DNA from: Sulfurospirillum halorespirans DSM 13726
Lineage (GTDB): Bacteria; Campylobacterota; Campylobacteria; Campylobacterales; Sulfurospirillaceae
Length of the DNA: 64,000 nt
Assembly (NCBI RefSeq): GCF_001723605.1
Contig: NZ_CP017111.1
Location: forward strand, 2,728,001-2,792,000
Direction of reading: 5' to 3'
Shown here: positions 60,378-64,000 of the stretch, one piece after another
How the letters are laid out: each line of letters begins with the position of its first letter
How positions within the stretch are numbered: position 1 is the stretch's first letter
Made by a program: the position numbers and the translations under genes
Notes under the pieces: generated by a model
The model's database searches: none
Told to the model about the DNA's origin: nothing
What the model saw: the letters and a program-made list of their open reading frames with translations, nothing else

Positions 60378-61913
60378 GTGGAAGAAGCTGTTGCACTCTC
60401 CAAGGTCAAACATGCGAAGTGCGCCACGCTATTTGGGAATAAAGCTTATGAGGTCGATGTCGAGTCAACCCTTGTGCGAGCCCTTCCTGGATTTAATATT
60501 GTCGGTCTTACCGATATTTCCATCCAAGAGTCACGCGAACGCGTAAAATCAGCTCTTTCGAGCATTGATTTTCAGTTTCCTTCCCAAAAAATCACGATTA
60601 ACCTCTCCCCTTCTGATCTTAAAAAAGAGGGAAGCCACTTTGATTTGGTCACGGCTCTGCTTATCGCCATTCAAAAAGAACGCTTTACATGTAAAGATTT
60701 TTTCATCTTTGGTGAACTGGGGCTGGATGGCAAAATTAAGAAGACCAACTCCATGTTTCCTATTATCCTCTCCCTTGCTTCGCATACCCCTAACCTTCGT
60801 GTTTTAATCCCAAGTGAGATTCTCTCCAAAGTGCAGCAAATCCCCAATATCGAGGCATTTGGTGTTGAAACGCTGAGTGATGCCGTGCTCTTTTTTAAAG
60901 AAAAACGCTTCAACACGGAAGCGCCTCCTCGTGAGCAAAGTTTTTGCGAAAATGTATTGGAGATTGAGAATAAACGTTACTTTTACAATACGCAATTTCC
61001 GCTTGATTTTAGCGATGTTTTAGGGCAACACCGCTCCAAACGGGCGATGATGATCGCCGCAGCGGGTATGCACAACCTTCTGATGGAAGGAAGCCCAGGA
61101 TGTGGCAAAAGCATGAGCATCAAGCGCCTTCGCTACATTTTACCGCCTCAAAGCATTGAAGAAATTTTAGAATCAAACGCCTATCAATCACTTCAAGAAG
61201 AGGATGTGGAGCTAAGCCCTTTGCGCCCTTTCCGCTCTCCACATCACACCTCTTCGCGTCCGTCCATCTTTGGTGGAGGTAGTTCTCAAAGTCGTGCAGG
61301 GGAAATTGCGCTCGCCCACAATGGGATTTTGTTTTTTGACGAATTTCCCAACTTTTCCAAAACCGTTTTAGAGAGCCTAAGAGAACCTTTAGAAGATCAT
61401 CGCGTCCTCATTTCTCGGGTCAATACCAAAGTCAGTTACGCAACCAAATTTCTGTTTGCCGCCGCTCAAAACCCTTGCCCATGTGGGAATCTTTTCAGCC
61501 AAACGCATGAGTGTCGTTGTTCAGAAGTCGAGATCAATCGCTATAAAAACCGCATTTCTGAGCCCATTATGGACAGAATCGATCTGTACATTCAGATGAG
61601 CGAAGAGAGTTCTAAAGAGCAAGGGCTCAGCTCAAAGGAGATGTTTGAACAGGTGCTAAAAGCCTTTGTTATGCAAAAAAGTCGTGGGCAAAATGAGCTT
61701 AATGGCAAGCTGGATGAGCACAATACGATGCGTTTTTGCACCCTCGAAGCAAAAGCGGCTGAGAGTTTAGAGATGGCGCAAAATCGCTTGGGGCTGAGTC
61801 AGCGAAGTATCCACAAAGTGCTTCGCATTGCGCGCTCCATCGCCGATTTGGCACAGAGTGAACCCATCTTACAAGAGCATCTTTTAGAAGCTTTAAGCTT
61901 CCGTAAGCGTTAG
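60378..61913 (+). CDS. comM: ComM/YifB-family Mg-chelatase-like AAA+ ATPase
   Basis: A 511-residue protein starting with GTG at 60378, 2 nt after def. The N-terminal domain has LPGFNIVGLTDISIQESRER. The AAA+ core has Walker A EGSPGCGKSMS and Walker B GILFFDEFPNF, followed by the zinc-type cysteines QNPCPCGN and HECRCSE and the C-terminal RSIADLAQSEPI helix. ComM helicases drive branch migration during natural transformation. A palindrome copy at 60684-60695 encodes F-T-C-K in the N-terminal domain. Confidence 0.93.
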   Translation: MEEAVALSKVKHAKCATLFGNKAYEVDVESTLVRALPGFNIVGLTDISIQESRERVKSALSSIDFQFPSQKITINLSPSDLKKEGSHFDLVTALLIAIQKERFTCKDFFIFGELGLDGKIKKTNSMFPIILSLASHTPNLRVLIPSEILSKVQQIPNIEAFGVETLSDAVLFFKEKRFNTEAPPREQSFCENVLEIENKRYFYNTQFPLDFSDVLGQHRSKRAMMIAAAGMHNLLMEGSPGCGKSMSIKRLRYILPPQSIEEILESNAYQSLQEEDVELSPLRPFRSPHHTSSRPSIFGGGSSQSRAGEIALAHNGILFFDEFPNFSKTVLESLREPLEDHRVLISRVNTKVSYATKFLFAAAQNPCPCGNLFSQTHECRCSEVEINRYKNRISEPIMDRIDLYIQMSEESSKEQGLSSKEMFEQVLKAFVMQKSRGQNELNGKLDEHNTMRFCTLEAKAAESLEMAQNRLGLSQRSIHKVLRIARSIADLAQSEPILQEHLLEALSFRKR

Positions 61914-61922
61914 GAGAAACCA

Positions 61923-63320
61923 ATGCAGTACGTCCATGAAGAAACAAACAGTTTAGATGAGCGTTGTTATAAAAATTTTGATTTAACCCCTGAAATTTTG
62001 ATGGAACATGCGGGTCTTGCGCTCGCACGTGCTGTCAAAAAAAAGCTTACATGTAAAAAAAGTGCGCTCTTTGTCTGTGGCATGGGAAACAACGGTGCGG
62101 ACGGCATTGTCGCGGCACGGTTGCTTTATGGCGCGTACACTGTGAGCATTTATCTCCCTTTTGAGCTCAAATCTGAGCTTGCAAAACTGCAACTCAAACG
62201 CGCTAAAAAAGTAGGTGTTTCCGTGCTCAATGAGCTCATCGATGCCGATATCTACGTCGATGCACTCTTTGGCGTAGGGCTCAATCGTCCTTTGGATGAG
62301 CTTACATGTAAACTGCTCAAAACACTCAATGCAAAGCAAGGCTACAAAATAGCCTGCGACATTCCCAGTGGAATTCTGAACGATTTAACACTCAGTTCTG
62401 TCATTTTTCAAGCCAATGAAACGGTGACGATGGGCGCTTTGAAACTGGGTCTGTTAAATGACACGGTTAAAGACGCCATAGGCGATATCAAAGTCGCCAA
62501 TCTTGGCATCGCTCGAAGTCAGTACGAAACACCAAGCTCCAATTTTTTGCTTCGAAAAAGCGACCTAAAACTGCCGATTCGTATCAAGAAAAACACCAAT
62601 AAAGGCACTTTTGGACACGTCGCGATTGTGCAAGGTTCCAAAGAGGGCGCGGCACGATTAGCAGGCATGGGCGCATTTCATTTTGGCGCTGGCCTGGTGA
62701 CACTCATTGGTGAGAAACCTAAAAAATTGCCTATTTATCTGATGCACAGCGAAACACTGCCAAAAAATGCCAATGTCATCGTCGCAGGTATGGGACTTGA
62801 AATGCCTTTTGATGAACCAGCGCTTAAAACACTTTTGCTCGCCAATAATTTACCACTGGTTATCGACGCATCCTTGTCGCATCATCCGCTTATCACGGAG
62901 ATCATCGCATCCCAAAAACCTGTCGTTTTAACCCCCCATCCCAAAGAATTTAGCGCGATTTTAGAGCTTACATGTAAAGAAAAAATCAGCGTGGAAATGA
63001 TTCAGCAAAACCGCTTTAAACACGCCAAACACTTTAGCCTCGCCTTTCCTCATGTCGTACTCGTTCTCAAAGGTGCGAACACCATCATCGCACACAATGG
63101 TGAGCTTTTCATCAACACCTATGGCACGCCTTCCCTTGCCAAAGGGGGCAGTGGCGATGTCATGTCTGGCATGATAGGCGCACTCCTCGCCCAAGGCTAC
63201 ACCCCAAAAGATGCGGCAATCAGTGCCTCTTTGGCGCATGCCCTCGTATCACGCACGTTTACATGTAACAATTTTGCGCTCACCCCGATGGATATTTGTA
63301 AAGGTCTTAAATGGTTATAA
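61923..63320 (+). CDS. nnr: Bifunctional NAD(P)H-hydrate epimerase / ADP-dependent dehydratase
   Basis: A 465-residue fusion. The N-terminal epimerase half has MEHAGLALA and CGMGNNGADGIVAARLL. The C-terminal dehydratase half has GTFGHVAIVQGSKEGAARLAG, LTPHPKEFSAIL and LAKGGSGDVMSGMIGALLAQ. It repairs hydrated NADH and NADPH. Four palindrome copies lie inside this one gene (62047, 62302, 62968, 63259), encoding L-T-C-K, L-T-C-K, L-T-C-K and F-T-C-N, the highest density in any gene here. Confidence 0.94.
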   Translation: MQYVHEETNSLDERCYKNFDLTPEILMEHAGLALARAVKKKLTCKKSALFVCGMGNNGADGIVAARLLYGAYTVSIYLPFELKSELAKLQLKRAKKVGVSVLNELIDADIYVDALFGVGLNRPLDELTCKLLKTLNAKQGYKIACDIPSGILNDLTLSSVIFQANETVTMGALKLGLLNDTVKDAIGDIKVANLGIARSQYETPSSNFLLRKSDLKLPIRIKKNTNKGTFGHVAIVQGSKEGAARLAGMGAFHFGAGLVTLIGEKPKKLPIYLMHSETLPKNANVIVAGMGLEMPFDEPALKTLLLANNLPLVIDASLSHHPLITEIIASQKPVVLTPHPKEFSAILELTCKEKISVEMIQQNRFKHAKHFSLAFPHVVLVLKGANTIIAHNGELFINTYGTPSLAKGGSGDVMSGMIGALLAQGYTPKDAAISASLAHALVSRTFTCNNFALTPMDICKGLKWL

Positions 63321-63889
63321 AGAAAATTGCTATTTTATTCAGTGGAGAAGGGAGTAATTTGGAAAAATTGCTTGCGGCTCTTCACAACCAAGTATTTGAA
63401 CACTGTCAAATCGAAGTTGCAACCACCATTTGCAATCGCCCCAATGCGGCAGGAATCGAAAAGTCACGCAGTTACGGCATAGAACCTCTCATCATCGATC
63501 ACACGCTTTATGGTAGCCGTGAAGCCTTTGATGAAGCCCTTGTCGAGGCTATCCACCGCAGTGGTGCCGAGCTTACTGTGCTCGCTGGCTTTATGCGTTT
63601 TCTCACTCCGTATTTCACACAACAGGTTAAAGCGATCAATTTACATCCCTCACTCCTTCCGCTTTTTAAGGGAGGCAATGCTATAAAAGAGAGCTTTGAT
63701 TCCCCCATGAAAATCGCTGGCATCAGCGTTCACTACGTCAGCGAAGAGCTCGATGGCGGTGAAATCATCGCTCAACGCTGTTTTGAGAAAAGTGAAGGCA
63801 TGAATTTAGAAGATTTTGAAGCCAAAATCCACACACTCGAGCATGAACTCCTTCCCGAAACCGTTAAAAATTTACTCAATAGGAACTAA
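63311..63889 (+). CDS. purN: Phosphoribosylglycinamide formyltransferase
   Basis: A 192-residue Pur[17 protein letters not shown] binds phosphate, ICNRPNAAG has the catalytic Asn, [13 protein letters not shown] the His and [11 protein letters not shown] the Asp. It formylates GAR in purine synthesis. It overlaps nnr by 10 nt, so the start is coupled. ATG 63311 is used, though the ribosome site is poor. Confidence 0.94.
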   Translation: MVIKKIAILFSGEGSNLEKLLAALHNQVFEHCQIEVATTICNRPNAAGIEKSRSYGIEPLIIDHTLYGSREAFDEALVEAIHRSGAELTVLAGFMRFLTPYFTQQVKAINLHPSLLPLFKGGNAIKESFDSPMKIAGISVHYVSEELDGGEIIAQRCFEKSEGMNLEDFEAKIHTLEHELLPETVKNLLNRN

Positions 63890-63890
63890 A

Positions 63891-64000
63891 ATGAACGACA
63901 TTCTTAAAGTTGGAAATATAGAATTTGCAAGCCGTTTGATCGTTGGAAGTGGTAAATACCCTGACTTTCAAACAACCAAAGATGCAACACTTGCGAGTGG
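63891..64000 (+). CDS. thiG: ThiG, thiazole synthase (5' end only)
   Basis: ATG 63891 lies 1 nt after the purN stop, with AGGAACTAAA as ribosome site. The first 36 residues include [19 protein letters not shown], the ThiG opening. The rest is beyond the window. ThiG forms the thiazole ring of thiamin with sulfur from ThiS. Confidence 0.88.
   Translation, partial: MNDILKVGNIEFASRLIVGSGKYPDFQTTKDATLAS

Overview
The window reads as chromosome of a Campylobacterota (epsilonproteobacterial) bacterium, most like Sulfurospirillum or a close relative. The pointers are the tig-clpP-def block, nifS-nifU iron-sulfur genes, the carboxynorspermidine route to spermidine, an ArsRS-type two-component pair, flagellar and chemotaxis genes (fliI, cheY, a Cache-type chemoreceptor) and moderate G+C coding with AAGGA-type ribosome sites. 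The species is inferred from gene content only. I saw no rRNA, tRNA, CRISPR array, prophage or intact insertion sequence.

Layout. 1-5.3 kb: the end of an acyl-CoA/AMP ligase, two lipoproteins, and a leftward cluster of ACP, ketosynthase, chain-length-factor-like protein, hotdog dehydratase and an exported hydrolase that resembles part of an aryl-polyene/fatty-acyl pathway. 5.3-13.8 kb: a DEAD-box RNA helicase with a long structured leader, LysE-type exporters, a small AT-rich acquired-looking patch, a Tat-exported transglutaminase-like protein followed by merT- and merP-like genes, a lysine/alanine-rich exported protein and an orphan adenine methyltransferase. 13.8-23.8 kb: cheY, then a complete leftward operon for guanidine use behind a guanidine-I (ykkC) riboswitch: ABC transporter, two DUF1989 proteins (carboxyguanidine deiminase subunits), a biotin-dependent carboxylase and a split allophanate hydrolase. 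23.8-31 kb: a two-component pair, an EF-hand protein with an internal duplication, and a FecI-FecR-TonB receptor surface-signalling unit with a Fur-box-like palindrome. 31-38.6 kb: kdpABCDE potassium uptake. 38.6-47.7 kb: two SDR enzymes, both carboxynorspermidine enzymes, a chemoreceptor, DsrE, RdgB, MltA and a 52-residue membrane protein. 47.8-54.8 kb: YajR-like exporter, YqaA, Rof-like protein, an L,D-transpeptidase with an apparent one-base lesion in its signal peptide, molybdopterin genes and nifU/nifS. 54.9-64 kb: fliI-folE, then tig-clpP-GGDEF-def-comM-nnr-purN-thiG.

How the genes work together. The guanidine operon carries import, ATP-dependent carboxylation, deimination to allophanate and hydrolysis to ammonia and CO2, all expected to be switched on by guanidine. 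The fec-like unit couples substrate sensing at an outer-membrane receptor to its own transcription under iron control. The kdp operon carries pump and sensor together.

The most striking non-gene signal is a dispersed palindrome, TTTACATGTAAA. I count by eye 40 copies of its 10-base core TTACATGTAA, both inside genes and between them, far above chance. It behaves like a highly iterated palindrome, and its role is unknown from sequence alone.
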